Shown here piece by piece: positions 1-7,217 of a DNA stretch of 54,313 bases. The translations under genes and the position numbers were made by a program. Below the pieces are notes generated by a model, which had not been told where the DNA came from, made no database searches, and worked only from the letters and a program-made list of their open reading frames with translations. Numbering within the stretch: position 1 is the stretch's first letter; each line of letters starts with the position of its first letter. This DNA is from Streptomyces sp. TRM70350 (GTDB lineage: Bacteria; Actinomycetota; Actinomycetes; Streptomycetales; Streptomycetaceae), in assembly GCF_019219825.1 (NCBI RefSeq), contig NZ_JAHUXH010000041.1, positions 1-54,313 on the forward strand. The letters run 5' to 3'.

Positions 1-171
1 GAGCTGCTCCGCCTCCGGCGCCTGGTAGTACGCCGACAAGCCCTGGAACTGCGCATGCACGTCAGCGCCCGCGTCACGGACGTTCCCCGCGTCCGTCTTC
101 AGCGCCGCGTAGTCCGTCTCCAACTGGGCCAGGTCGCCAGTGAACTGTGGGATCTGCTCCGGCTTGATCAC
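1..171 (-). CDS. N-terminus of WXG/polymorphic-toxin-like protein (partial)
   Basis: The window edge cuts this gene; only the first 57 codons are visible, from a GTG at 171. The peptide begins MIKPEQIPQFTGDLAQLE and is a soluble, helix-prone stretch with a YYQAPEAEQL segment. From memory, this resembles the N-terminal domain of Streptomyces polymorphic-toxin-like proteins, which is WXG100-like and thought to direct type VII secretion. The C-terminal effector domain lies outside the window, so its activity cannot be named. A GGGGGC stretch 8 bases upstream can serve as ribosome binding site. The TPM-like membrane protein gene lies upstream on the same strand about 100 bases away, with a possible promoter in between. 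Frame and start are fairly sure; the family call is from resemblance only. Confidence 0.6.
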   Translation of the reverse strand, partial: MIKPEQIPQFTGDLAQLETDYAALKTDAGNVRDAGADVHAQFQGLSAYYQAPEAEQL

Positions 172-173
172 GC

Positions 174-218
174 TCAACTGCCCCCGCTCGTCCGCGCGTC
201 ATCGGACCGACTATCCAT
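174..218 (-). other. possible 14-codon leader ORF
   Basis: An ATG at 218 opens MDSRSDDARTSGGS and stops at a TGA two bases before the GTG of the WXG-like gene. The stop-start closeness would allow translational coupling. It has no clear ribosome binding site and may be chance. Confidence 0.2.
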
Positions 219-227
219 CAGCGGATC

Positions 228-233
228 ATCATA
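228..233 (-). promoter_or_regulatory. possible -10 hexamer for the WXG-like gene
   Basis: On the minus strand the A+T-rich run TATATGAT contains TATGAT, close to the HrdB-type -10. No convincing -35 is seen 16-19 bases upstream. It would give the WXG-like gene its own promoter inside the short gap after the membrane protein gene. Confidence 0.3.
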
Positions 234-271
234 TAAGAGGGGGTGCTGCGTCTGAGGGGGCGAGAAGTTTG

Positions 272-1888
272 TTACGAGAGTGGGAAGTTACGGCGTGCAC
301 GGGTCCGCGGTCCGCCATAGCTCGCGGGCACGCCGGGAGTTGAGTCCTCGGCCAGCAGGATCCCCCCGAGGAGCGCCCCGCCGACGCCGGTGGAGTGCGG
401 GGCCGTTCCAGCAACCGGCGTGCCGTGCATACGGACGTCCTGTTCCGCCAGGTGCAGGGCCGTGCGGGCGAGGGTGTCCGCGGTGAGGGCCTCCTCGGTC
501 ATGAGCCGTTGCGCCGCCGCGAGGCGTGTCCGGGCCTCGGCGCCCACCACTCCCCGATGCGTCGCCACGAAGTCGGCCGCGGCCGCCGTGGCGCTCCGGG
601 CGACCAGCTCACCGGCCACCGGCAGCACCCCGGCCCGCCCCGCCGCGACCGGCGTGACGGCCCGCACGATCCGGCGCAGGGTGTCGAGGGGGTCGTACGG
701 CCCGGCGGTCAGCGTTTCGCGTACGGCGGTCAGGACCGCGTCGGCGTGCATGATGCGCGACTCCAGCTCGCCGAGGGGGATATCGGCTACGGCACCCTCC
801 GCCATCTCCGCCATCTCCGCCCACTCCGCCGCCCGTTCCCGCGCCCCCGCGATCTCCGCCTCCGCGCCCGTGAGGGCCGCCGGTATCAGCGTCCCGGCCG
901 TCGACACCTCCCCGGCGAGTCGGTCGACGGCGGTCACGAAGATGGCGGCCTGATCGACCGCGCCCTCGGCTGCCCGCAGGTGCGCGGCGGCGCGGTCGGG
1001 ATCGCCCAGGTCGGCGGACTGCCGGGCCTGGTTGAGATGGAGGGTGGTGAACAGCAGGCGGTCCTTGGCCTGTTCGACGAACCCGACGACGGGAGCCGCC
1101 GCCGTGGACGCGTACCGCCTGCCCAGCTCCGCCAGGGTCGCCTCCGCCGTCGACGTACGCCCCGCCGCTTCCCTGAACCGCGCCTCCGCGACCTCCAGCG
1201 CCGCCCCGATCCCCCGCTCCAGTCCCCGTACCGCGTCGAACCCCGCCGCCTCGGCGTCCAGCCGCCGCCCGGCCTCCGTGCACCGCCCGACGATCCCGGC
1301 GAGCGCCTGCCGCCGGGCCGATGCCTCGGACGGGACCCCGTCGTCGTACCGCTGCCGCATCGCGAACGTGGCCGACAGTTCCCACTCCGCCTCCCGTACC
1401 GCCCGGGCGAAGGGGGCCATCGCCTCATGCCCCAGCGCCGCCTCGGCGAAGGCGAGTTCCTCGCGGCTGGTGCGGACGCAGTCGTCGGCCTGGACCAGTA
1501 ACGCCTGCGTCCGTTCGTCGAGTTCGGTGAGGGGCGCGGGGGCGGCGGGCGTGGCGGACGGGAGGCCACCCGGTGTCGTACGGGTGCGGGTCCGACGGGT
1601 CCGGCGCAGGTAGCCGTACACGGCCAGCACCGCCGCCGTGCCCAGGACGATGAGCGGGAGAACGAGGTCGGCGGTGGGCGTCTCCTCCACCTCCTCCTGT
1701 GCTGCCGCGCTCCGGGCCGGGCCCACGGGAGTGATCACACCCGGACGGTCACCGCTCGACGAGGCCGTCAGCTCGGGCCACACCAGCCACAGCACCGCGA
1801 CCACCCCGCCGAGCAGCCCGTGCACGACCCGCACGGATATGTGGGAGGTCGTGCGCCGGGGCCGGCCGCGCAGCGAGGAGGGCGTCAC
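272..1888 (-). CDS. membrane protein related to the C-terminal part of TPM-domain proteins; contains a TTA codon
   Basis: A 538-residue protein from a GTG at 1888. Hydrophobic segments lie at about residues 22-40 and 75-92, followed by a basic RRTRRTRTRT stretch. Residues 120-500 are Ala/Glu/Arg-rich coiled coil, and a GVGGALLGGILL stretch sits near the C-terminus. The coiled coil and Gly-rich tail resemble the region after the TPM domain in Streptomyces YgcG/TPM-family proteins, but the TPM domain itself is not there; two membrane segments take its place. Codon 130 is TTA (1499-1501), read only by the bldA tRNA in Streptomyces, so full translation probably depends on bldA. The gene lies upstream of the WXG-like gene on the same strand. 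Function unknown; an envelope or secretion-linked role is only an inference. Confidence 0.75.
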   Translation of the reverse strand: MTPSSLRGRPRRTTSHISVRVVHGLLGGVVAVLWLVWPELTASSSGDRPGVITPVGPARSAAAQEEVEETPTADLVLPLIVLGTAAVLAVYGYLRRTRRTRTRTTPGGLPSATPAAPAPLTELDERTQALLVQADDCVRTSREELAFAEAALGHEAMAPFARAVREAEWELSATFAMRQRYDDGVPSEASARRQALAGIVGRCTEAGRRLDAEAAGFDAVRGLERGIGAALEVAEARFREAAGRTSTAEATLAELGRRYASTAAAPVVGFVEQAKDRLLFTTLHLNQARQSADLGDPDRAAAHLRAAEGAVDQAAIFVTAVDRLAGEVSTAGTLIPAALTGAEAEIAGARERAAEWAEMAEMAEGAVADIPLGELESRIMHADAVLTAVRETLTAGPYDPLDTLRRIVRAVTPVAAGRAGVLPVAGELVARSATAAAADFVATHRGVVGAEARTRLAAAQRLMTEEALTADTLARTALHLAEQDVRMHGTPVAGTAPHSTGVGGALLGGILLAEDSTPGVPASYGGPRTRARRNFPLS

Positions 1889-2135
1889 ATTTCGGAGCGT
1901 ATGGGCAGGAATGCGGCTCCGCGAGTGGTGTGCGTCCCTTACGGGAACTGCGCGCGGCTCGCGAGCGGGCCGGAGGATGCGGCGCGTGCCTCCGAGACCG
2001 CCGTCATGTAATCCGTTCGTCGGACAAACGCCATATGTGCTTTCCCTGCAAGGGTTCCCCTGTTAGTTGTGGAGTGGCTGGGGACGTCCTGCGTTCCACG
2101 CCACTTCTCCTATCCCTGTGAGGGGTCACCGTTTC
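1889..2135. promoter_or_regulatory. divergent intergenic region with paired CCCTNNNAGGG motifs
   Basis: This gap separates the divergent TPM-like and methyltransferase genes and should carry both promoters. Two short palindromes of the form CCCTNNNAGGG lie at 2044-2054 and 2114-2124. The second overlaps the ribosome binding site of the methyltransferase (AGGGG at 2121-2125). They could be a repressor's operator pair. No regulator gene is adjacent. Confidence 0.35.
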
Positions 2136-3056
2136 ATGCCAGCACTACTCACCAGCAAGGTCGCTCGGCGTGCCCTGCGGCCCATCACGACACGGATCGA
2201 CCAGCGCGTGGAGCGCGAGGTCAGACGGGTGCTCGAAAACACCTCCTACGGCGCCGTGCACCAGGAGCTGAAGCAGGTGCGCAACCGCCAGCGGCCCCTG
2301 GAGCTGTTCTTCGACGGGACCGGGCGCGGTGTGTCGCGGTTGCCGTCGGCGTCTCACCTGAACGGGCTGATCGAGGAGCTGACGCGGGTCACCGGGGACC
2401 GGGCGGACGCGGAGCGGGCCGTCGCGCAGGCGTTCCGGCTGCTCATCGCGATGGAGGCGCTGGGCGTCGGCCGGATCGCCGGCGGCACGATGAACATCTG
2501 CGGCAAGCTCTCCGCCGTACCGCTGCTCGATCCGCCGAACGACGACATCCTGGAGATCGGCACGCTGTACGGCATGTTCGGCGCGGCCCTGACCCGGATG
2601 ATGGAGCGGGCGGGGCGGGACCCGCGGCTGACGATCGTCGATCCGCTGGCCGGTGAGCAGCTCCAGCCCGGTACCAGCCTGGGCGCGGATGTGACGGGCA
2701 CGCCGGTGCGCGAGGCCGCCGTGCGCGGCAATCTGGCGCTGGCGGGCGCCGCCGGTGCCGCGGCCCGGATCCAGCGGGGCTTCTCCGAGGACCCCGAGGT
2801 GCGCGCCGCCGTCTCCGACCGTGCCTACGGCGTGGTCGTCGTCGACGGCGACCATTCCGCCGAAGGGGTGGCCAAGGACCTGGAGTGGGCGGAGCAGATC
2901 GTCGCGCCCGGCGGGATCGTCGTGCTCGACGACTTCGGGCACCCGAAGTGGCCGGGCATCAAGGAGGCCTTCGACAAGCACATGACCTCCGACACCCGGT
3001 TCACCTTCCTCGGACAGGTCGTGCACTCGGGGTATCTGCGGGCCTCAGCTCCCTGA
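2136..3056 (+). CDS. class I SAM-dependent methyltransferase
   Basis: A 306-residue protein. The ATG at 2136 was chosen because AGGGG lies ten bases before it; longer forms add a basic stretch with no ribosome site. The N-terminal third is charged and helical. The C-terminal two thirds are a Rossmann methyltransferase of the Methyltransf_24 type: SAM-binding motif I in DILEIGTLYGMFG, an acidic residue after strand 2 (LTIVDPLAG), VVVVDGDHSAEG as the strand-4 motif and IVVLDDFGH as strand 5. Proteins of this fold act on sugars, lipids or small molecules; the substrate cannot be read from the sequence. Its stop lies inside sdhB, which converges on it with a 12-base overlap, so transcription of the two may interfere. 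Confidence 0.85.
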   Translation: MPALLTSKVARRALRPITTRIDQRVEREVRRVLENTSYGAVHQELKQVRNRQRPLELFFDGTGRGVSRLPSASHLNGLIEELTRVTGDRADAERAVAQAFRLLIAMEALGVGRIAGGTMNICGKLSAVPLLDPPNDDILEIGTLYGMFGAALTRMMERAGRDPRLTIVDPLAGEQLQPGTSLGADVTGTPVREAAVRGNLALAGAAGAAARIQRGFSEDPEVRAAVSDRAYGVVVVDGDHSAEGVAKDLEWAEQIVAPGGIVVLDDFGHPKWPGIKEAFDKHMTSDTRFTFLGQVVHSGYLRASAP

Positions 3057-3827
3057 CGAGGCGGGTCGGCGGCGGATCTTGTTGCCGAGCCAGACCAGGG
3101 GGGCGTACTTGCGGTCGACGGCCCGCTCCTTCAGCGGGATCAGGGCGTTGTCCGTGATCTTGATGCCCTCGGGGCAGACCTCCGTACAGCACTTGGTGAT
3201 GTTGCAGTAGCCGAGGCCGTGTTCGTCCTGGGCGGTGCGTTTGCGGTCCAGGCCGGACTCGGCCGCCGCGTCCAGCGGGTGCATGTCCAGTTCCGCGACC
3301 CGCATCAGGAAGCGGGGGCCCGCGAACGCCTGCTTGTTCTCCTCGTGGTCGCGGACCACATGGCAGATGTCCTGGCACAGGAAGCACTCGATGCACTTGC
3401 GGAACTCCTGTGACCGGTCCACGTCCTCCTGCATCATGCGGTACTCGCCGGGGCCGAGACCGGGCGGCGGGACGAAGGACGGGACCTCCCGTGCCTTCTC
3501 GTAGTTGAAGCCGACGTCCGTGACGAGATCGCGGATCACCGGGAACGCCCGCAGCGGCGTCACCGTGATCGTCTCGTCCCGGGTGAACACCGACATCCGG
3601 GTCATGCACATCAGCCGGGGCCGCCCGTTGATCTCGGCGGAGCACGAACCGCACTTGCCCGCCTTGCAGTTCCAGCGCACGGCCAGGTCGGGGGCCTGGG
3701 TGGCCTGGAGGCGGTGGATGATGTCCAGGACGACCTCGCCGTCGTTGACCTCGACCTTGAAGTCCTCCAGGCCGCCCCCGTCCGCGTCCCCGCGCCACAC
3801 CTTGAAGCGGGCCTCGTAGCTGCTCAC
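3045..3827 (-). CDS. sdhB: succinate dehydrogenase iron-sulfur subunit
   Basis: The 260-residue protein passes electrons from the SdhA flavin to quinone in the cytoplasmic membrane complex (complex II). The N-terminal plant-type ferredoxin domain binds [2Fe-2S] through Cys54, Cys59, Cys62 and Cys74. The C-terminal helical domain carries C144-C147-C150-C154 and C207-C212/213-C217 for the [4Fe-4S] and [3Fe-4S] centres. The CIECFLCQDICH form, with His where most SdhB proteins have Pro, fits the mycobacterial Sdh1-type subunit. The start is a GTG that overlaps the sdhA stop by four bases (GTGA), so the two are translationally coupled. It is the last gene of the minus-strand sdh operon. Confidence 0.95.
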   Translation of the reverse strand: MSSYEARFKVWRGDADGGGLEDFKVEVNDGEVVLDIIHRLQATQAPDLAVRWNCKAGKCGSCSAEINGRPRLMCMTRMSVFTRDETITVTPLRAFPVIRDLVTDVGFNYEKAREVPSFVPPPGLGPGEYRMMQEDVDRSQEFRKCIECFLCQDICHVVRDHEENKQAFAGPRFLMRVAELDMHPLDAAAESGLDRKRTAQDEHGLGYCNITKCCTEVCPEGIKITDNALIPLKERAVDRKYAPLVWLGNKIRRRPASSGS

Positions 3828-5764
3828 TCGTACAGCTCCTCTTCAGCGAGGTACTTGACCAGCTCCTCCTTGTCGAACAGGGCGAGCAGGTCGGGGCGGA
3901 TGGGTTCGGTGGTCTCGCGGGTGAGCGTGATCTGGCCCCGGACCGGGTCCGTGGCCGCCAGGCCGCCCGTGGGGTCGGTGAGCGCGCAGAGCAGGTTGAT
4001 ACGGCGCCACCTGCGGTCCATCGACGGATGGTCCTCGCGGGTGTGGCCGCCGCGCGACTCGGTGCGCTCCAGCGCGGCCCGCGCCACGCACTCGCTGACC
4101 AGCAGCATGTTCCTGAGGTCCAGGGCCAGGTGCCAGCCCGGGTTGAACTGGCGGTGGCCCTCGACGCCCGCGCGCCGGGCCCGTACCCGCAGCTCGGCCA
4201 GCTTCTCCAGGGCCTGCTTCATCTCCGGCTCGCGGCGGATGATGCCGACCAGGTCGTTCATCGTCTGCTGGAGCTCCTGGTGGAGGGTGTACGGGTTCTC
4301 CGGCGGGCCACCGGCCGGTTCCTCCCTCTCCGCCTCGGCGGAGAACGGGCGCAGGGCCTCCGCCGCCGCCGAGGACACCTGGCCGTCGTCCACCCGGGGG
4401 CGGGCCGCCGCCACCCCGGCCGCGTACTCGGCGGCGTGCAGTCCCGCCCGGCGCCCGAACACCAGCAGGTCGGAGAGAGAGTTCCCGCCGAGGCGGTTGG
4501 AGCCGTGCATGCCGCCCGCCACCTCACCGGCCGCGTACAGCCCCGGCACTCCGCGCGCCGCCGCCGAGTCGGACTCGACGGCGATGCCGCCCATCACGTA
4601 GTGGCAGGTGGGCCCGACCTCCATCGCCTCGGCCGTGATGTCGACGTCGGCCAGCTCCTTGAACTGGTGGTACATCGACGGCAGCCGGCGCTTGATCACC
4701 TCGGCGGGCATCCGCGTCGACACGTCCAGGAAGACACCGCCGTGCGGGGAGCCCCGGCCCTCCTTGACCTCGGCGTTGATGGCCCGGGCGACCTCGTCGC
4801 GGGGGAGCAGCTCGGGGGGACGCCGGTTGTTGTCCGGGTCGTCGTACCAGCGGTCGGCCTCGTCCTCCGTCTCGGCGTACTTCTCCTTGAAGACGTCCGG
4901 GATGTAGTCGAACATGAACCGCTTGCCGTCAGAGTTCCTGAGCACGCCGCCGTCGCCGCGGACGGACTCCGTGACGAGGATGCCCTTCACCGAGGGCGGC
5001 CAGACCATGCCGGTCGGGTGGAACTGCACGAACTCCATGTTCAGCAGGGGCGCGCCCGCGAGCAGCGCCAGCGCGTGGCCGTCGCCGGTGTACTCCCACG
5101 AGTTCGACGTGACCTTGAACGACTTGCCGATGCCGCCGGTCGCGATCACCACGGCGGGGGCTTCCAGGACGAAGAAACGGCCCGATTCCCGCTCGTAGGC
5201 GAAGACACCGCTCACCCGGGAGCCGTCCTTGAGGACGCGGGTGACCGTGCACTCCTGGAAGACCTTCAGCCGGGACTCGTAGTCGCCGGTCTCCTTGAAG
5301 TCCTCCTGCTGGAGGGCGACGATCTTCTGCTGGAGGGTGCGGATCAGCTCAAGGCCCGTGCGGTCGCCGACGTGGGCCAGGCGCGGGTACTCGTGGCCAC
5401 CGAAGTTGCGCTGCGAGATCCGGCCGTCCTTCGTACGGTCGAACAGGGCACCCCAGGTCTCCAGCTCCCACACCCGGTCCGGGGCCTCCTGGGCGTGCAG
5501 CTCGGCCATCCGCCACTGGTTGAGGAACTTGCCGCCGCGCAGGGTGTCACGGAAGTGCACCTGCCAGTTGTCGTGCGGGTTGGCGTTGGCCATCGCGGCG
5601 GCGATCCCGCCCTCGGCCATCACCGTGTGCGCCTTGCCGAACAGCGACTTGCAGATCACGGCCGTACGGGCGCCGCGCTCGCGTGCCTCGATGGCGGCAC
5701 GCAGTCCGGCGCCGCCCGCGCCGACCACGACGACGTCCCACTCCTGTCGCTCCACCACGGACAT
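3824..5764 (-). CDS. sdhA: succinate dehydrogenase flavoprotein subunit
   Basis: A 646-residue subunit that oxidises succinate to fumarate at a covalent FAD. Near the N-terminus is the dinucleotide-binding GAGGAG motif, then KAHTVMAEGG, whose His is the expected FAD attachment site. The substrate region includes FHPTGM and the C-terminal domain is the usual helical cap. The open frame runs much further upstream, but the ATG at 5764 (MSVVERQEWD) is the family start, and it overlaps the stop of the anchor gene by one base (TGATG). With sdhB it forms a tightly packed operon. Length and motifs are typical; no defect is visible. Confidence 0.96.
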   Translation of the reverse strand: MSVVERQEWDVVVVGAGGAGLRAAIEARERGARTAVICKSLFGKAHTVMAEGGIAAAMANANPHDNWQVHFRDTLRGGKFLNQWRMAELHAQEAPDRVWELETWGALFDRTKDGRISQRNFGGHEYPRLAHVGDRTGLELIRTLQQKIVALQQEDFKETGDYESRLKVFQECTVTRVLKDGSRVSGVFAYERESGRFFVLEAPAVVIATGGIGKSFKVTSNSWEYTGDGHALALLAGAPLLNMEFVQFHPTGMVWPPSVKGILVTESVRGDGGVLRNSDGKRFMFDYIPDVFKEKYAETEDEADRWYDDPDNNRRPPELLPRDEVARAINAEVKEGRGSPHGGVFLDVSTRMPAEVIKRRLPSMYHQFKELADVDITAEAMEVGPTCHYVMGGIAVESDSAAARGVPGLYAAGEVAGGMHGSNRLGGNSLSDLLVFGRRAGLHAAEYAAGVAAARPRVDDGQVSSAAAEALRPFSAEAEREEPAGGPPENPYTLHQELQQTMNDLVGIIRREPEMKQALEKLAELRVRARRAGVEGHRQFNPGWHLALDLRNMLLVSECVARAALERTESRGGHTREDHPSMDRRWRRINLLCALTDPTGGLAATDPVRGQITLTRETTEPIRPDLLALFDKEELVKYLAEEELYE

Positions 5765-6597
5765 CAGAAAAACCTCGGATCGTCGAAGACACCGGATGCG
5801 ACGAGATAGACGTAGAAGTCGGCGAGCGCCACGCTCACCAACGACGTCCAGGCCAGCAGCATGTGACGGGCGTTCAGCTTCCCGACCCACTGCCACATCC
5901 GGTAGCGCACCGGGTGCTTGGAGAAGTGCTTGAGCTTGCCGCCGACGATGTGCCGGCAGGAGTGGCAGGAGATCGTGTACGCCCAGATCAGCACGATGTT
6001 GACGAGGAACACGAGGGTGCCGAGGCCCATGTGGCCCCACTCGTAGTTCTCGTCGCGGAAGGCGAGCACGGTGTCGTACGTCAGGATTCCGGCGACGAGG
6101 ACCGCGGCGTAGAAGAAGTACCGGTGGATGTTCTGCAGCACCAGCGGGAAGCGGGTCTCACCGGTGTACTTCTTGTGCGGCTCGGCCACCGCGCAGGCCG
6201 GCGGGGACGCCCAGAAGCCCCGGTAGTAGGCCTTGCGGTAGTAGTAGCAGGTCAGGCGGAAGCCGAGCGGGAAGATCAGGATGATGATCGCGGGGGAGAG
6301 GCCCCACCAACTGCCGAAGAGCTCCCAGTTCGGGCCCGCCTTCATCGGCTCGCAGTTCTCCGCCAGGCACGGCGAGTAGAAGGGCGAGACGTACGGGGCC
6401 GCGTAGTAGTCGGCGTTCGCCAGGGCCCGCCAGGTCGAGTACACGACGAAGGCGAGCAGCCCGGCGGCGGTGGCGGCCGGCGCCAGCCACCAGCGGTCGG
6501 TCCGCAGGTGCGGGGCGGCGATCGCGGCGCGGCCGGCGGACCGGACGCCGCCGGGGGGATGGGGATCTGTGGTTGTGGGTTCCGTACCAGTGGCCAA
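5764..6597 (-). CDS. sdhC: succinate dehydrogenase membrane anchor, Sdh1-type
   Basis: A 277-residue integral membrane protein with about five hydrophobic segments (roughly residues 36-55, 97-117, 151-172, 187-206 and 237-260). It replaces the separate SdhC and SdhD of other bacteria. His residues within or beside helices (for example QNIHRYFF and ISCHSCRHI) are possible haem ligands. Position directly upstream of sdhA with a TGATG overlap supports the assignment, and the layout matches the mycobacterial Sdh1 operon, where a single long anchor protein is used. A GGAG lies about seven bases before a TTG at 6597, and no ATG or GTG nearby fits better, so TTG is taken as start. Role by context and family; sequence conservation of this anchor is low in general. 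Confidence 0.85.
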   Translation of the reverse strand: MATGTEPTTTDPHPPGGVRSAGRAAIAAPHLRTDRWWLAPAATAAGLLAFVVYSTWRALANADYYAAPYVSPFYSPCLAENCEPMKAGPNWELFGSWWGLSPAIIILIFPLGFRLTCYYYRKAYYRGFWASPPACAVAEPHKKYTGETRFPLVLQNIHRYFFYAAVLVAGILTYDTVLAFRDENYEWGHMGLGTLVFLVNIVLIWAYTISCHSCRHIVGGKLKHFSKHPVRYRMWQWVGKLNARHMLLAWTSLVSVALADFYVYLVASGVFDDPRFF

Positions 6598-6630
6598 GGT
6601 GTGACTCCGGTCGGTTGAGACTCGGGCCGG

Positions 6631-6921
6631 TCAGGGAGCGCGTCGGTCGCGGGCGCCGAGTCCCTCGTCGTCCGTGTCGACCCACAGGCTGTTGTCGTAC
6701 GGGGTGTCGGGGATGGTGACGAGCTCCGGGCGCCGCTGCGCGGCCGGTGTGCTGGCCGCCTCGCGGAGCAGCGCGACGCTCTCGCGCAGGTGTTCGCAGT
6801 CGGTGCGGACGCGGCGTATGTCGAGCCCGCCGGTGCCGAGCTGCTGCTCCAGGCGGCCCAGCGACCGGGACAGGTCGTCCAGGCAGCGCTGCACCGATGT
6901 CAGTTCGTCGTGCACGGACAT
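6631..6921 (-). CDS. small coiled-coil protein heading the sdh operon
   Basis: A 96-residue protein (MSVHDELTSVQRCLDDLSRS...). Residues 1-55 show heptad Leu/Val spacing typical of a coiled coil; the rest is polar with a conserved-looking PDTPYDNSLW stretch. It has no signal peptide or membrane segment. It lies 33 bases before the sdh anchor on the same strand and is likely co-transcribed. GAGG sits about eight bases before the ATG. I do not recognise a named family. It could be an accessory of the sdh complex or an unrelated conserved small protein. Confidence 0.7.
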   Translation of the reverse strand: MSVHDELTSVQRCLDDLSRSLGRLEQQLGTGGLDIRRVRTDCEHLRESVALLREAASTPAAQRRPELVTIPDTPYDNSLWVDTDDEGLGARDRRAP

Positions 6922-7217
6922 GACGTGACCTCACTTCCGTCGGCCCAGCGGCCGTGGGTGGCAACGGTCATGCGCCTGCGAGTGTTGCGCGTCACACCTG
7001 TCGCTGGGAAGGGACGTGCACCGATTGGCCGAGGCGCACCGGTGCATCCCGTGGTGCGTTGCGCCACACGGGTGGGCTTACCGGCCGTGGCCGCCGTGTC
7101 GCCCGGTGTTGCCGAACCCTTTCCTCTTCAGTGGCCGCATAGGGCCGAAAGATCTGATCAGCTCCATATACCGCCAAAAGTGATCGTAACCCCCGCGGCT
7201 CCCGGAGGTAAGCAGAG
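6922..7217. promoter_or_regulatory. divergent promoter region, sdh operon and solute-binding lipoprotein
   Basis: This 296-base gap lies between the minus-strand sdh operon and a plus-strand lipoprotein gene, so it must carry both promoters. On the plus side a full GGAGGTAAG ribosome binding site at 7206-7214 decides the ATG at 7218. No clear -35/-10 pair or operator stands out. Confidence 0.45.

Noticed and set aside
5765..6040. Long form of SdhA starting at 6040
   Set aside because: It overlaps the anchor gene and carries a non-family sequence; the canonical start overlaps the anchor stop by one base.
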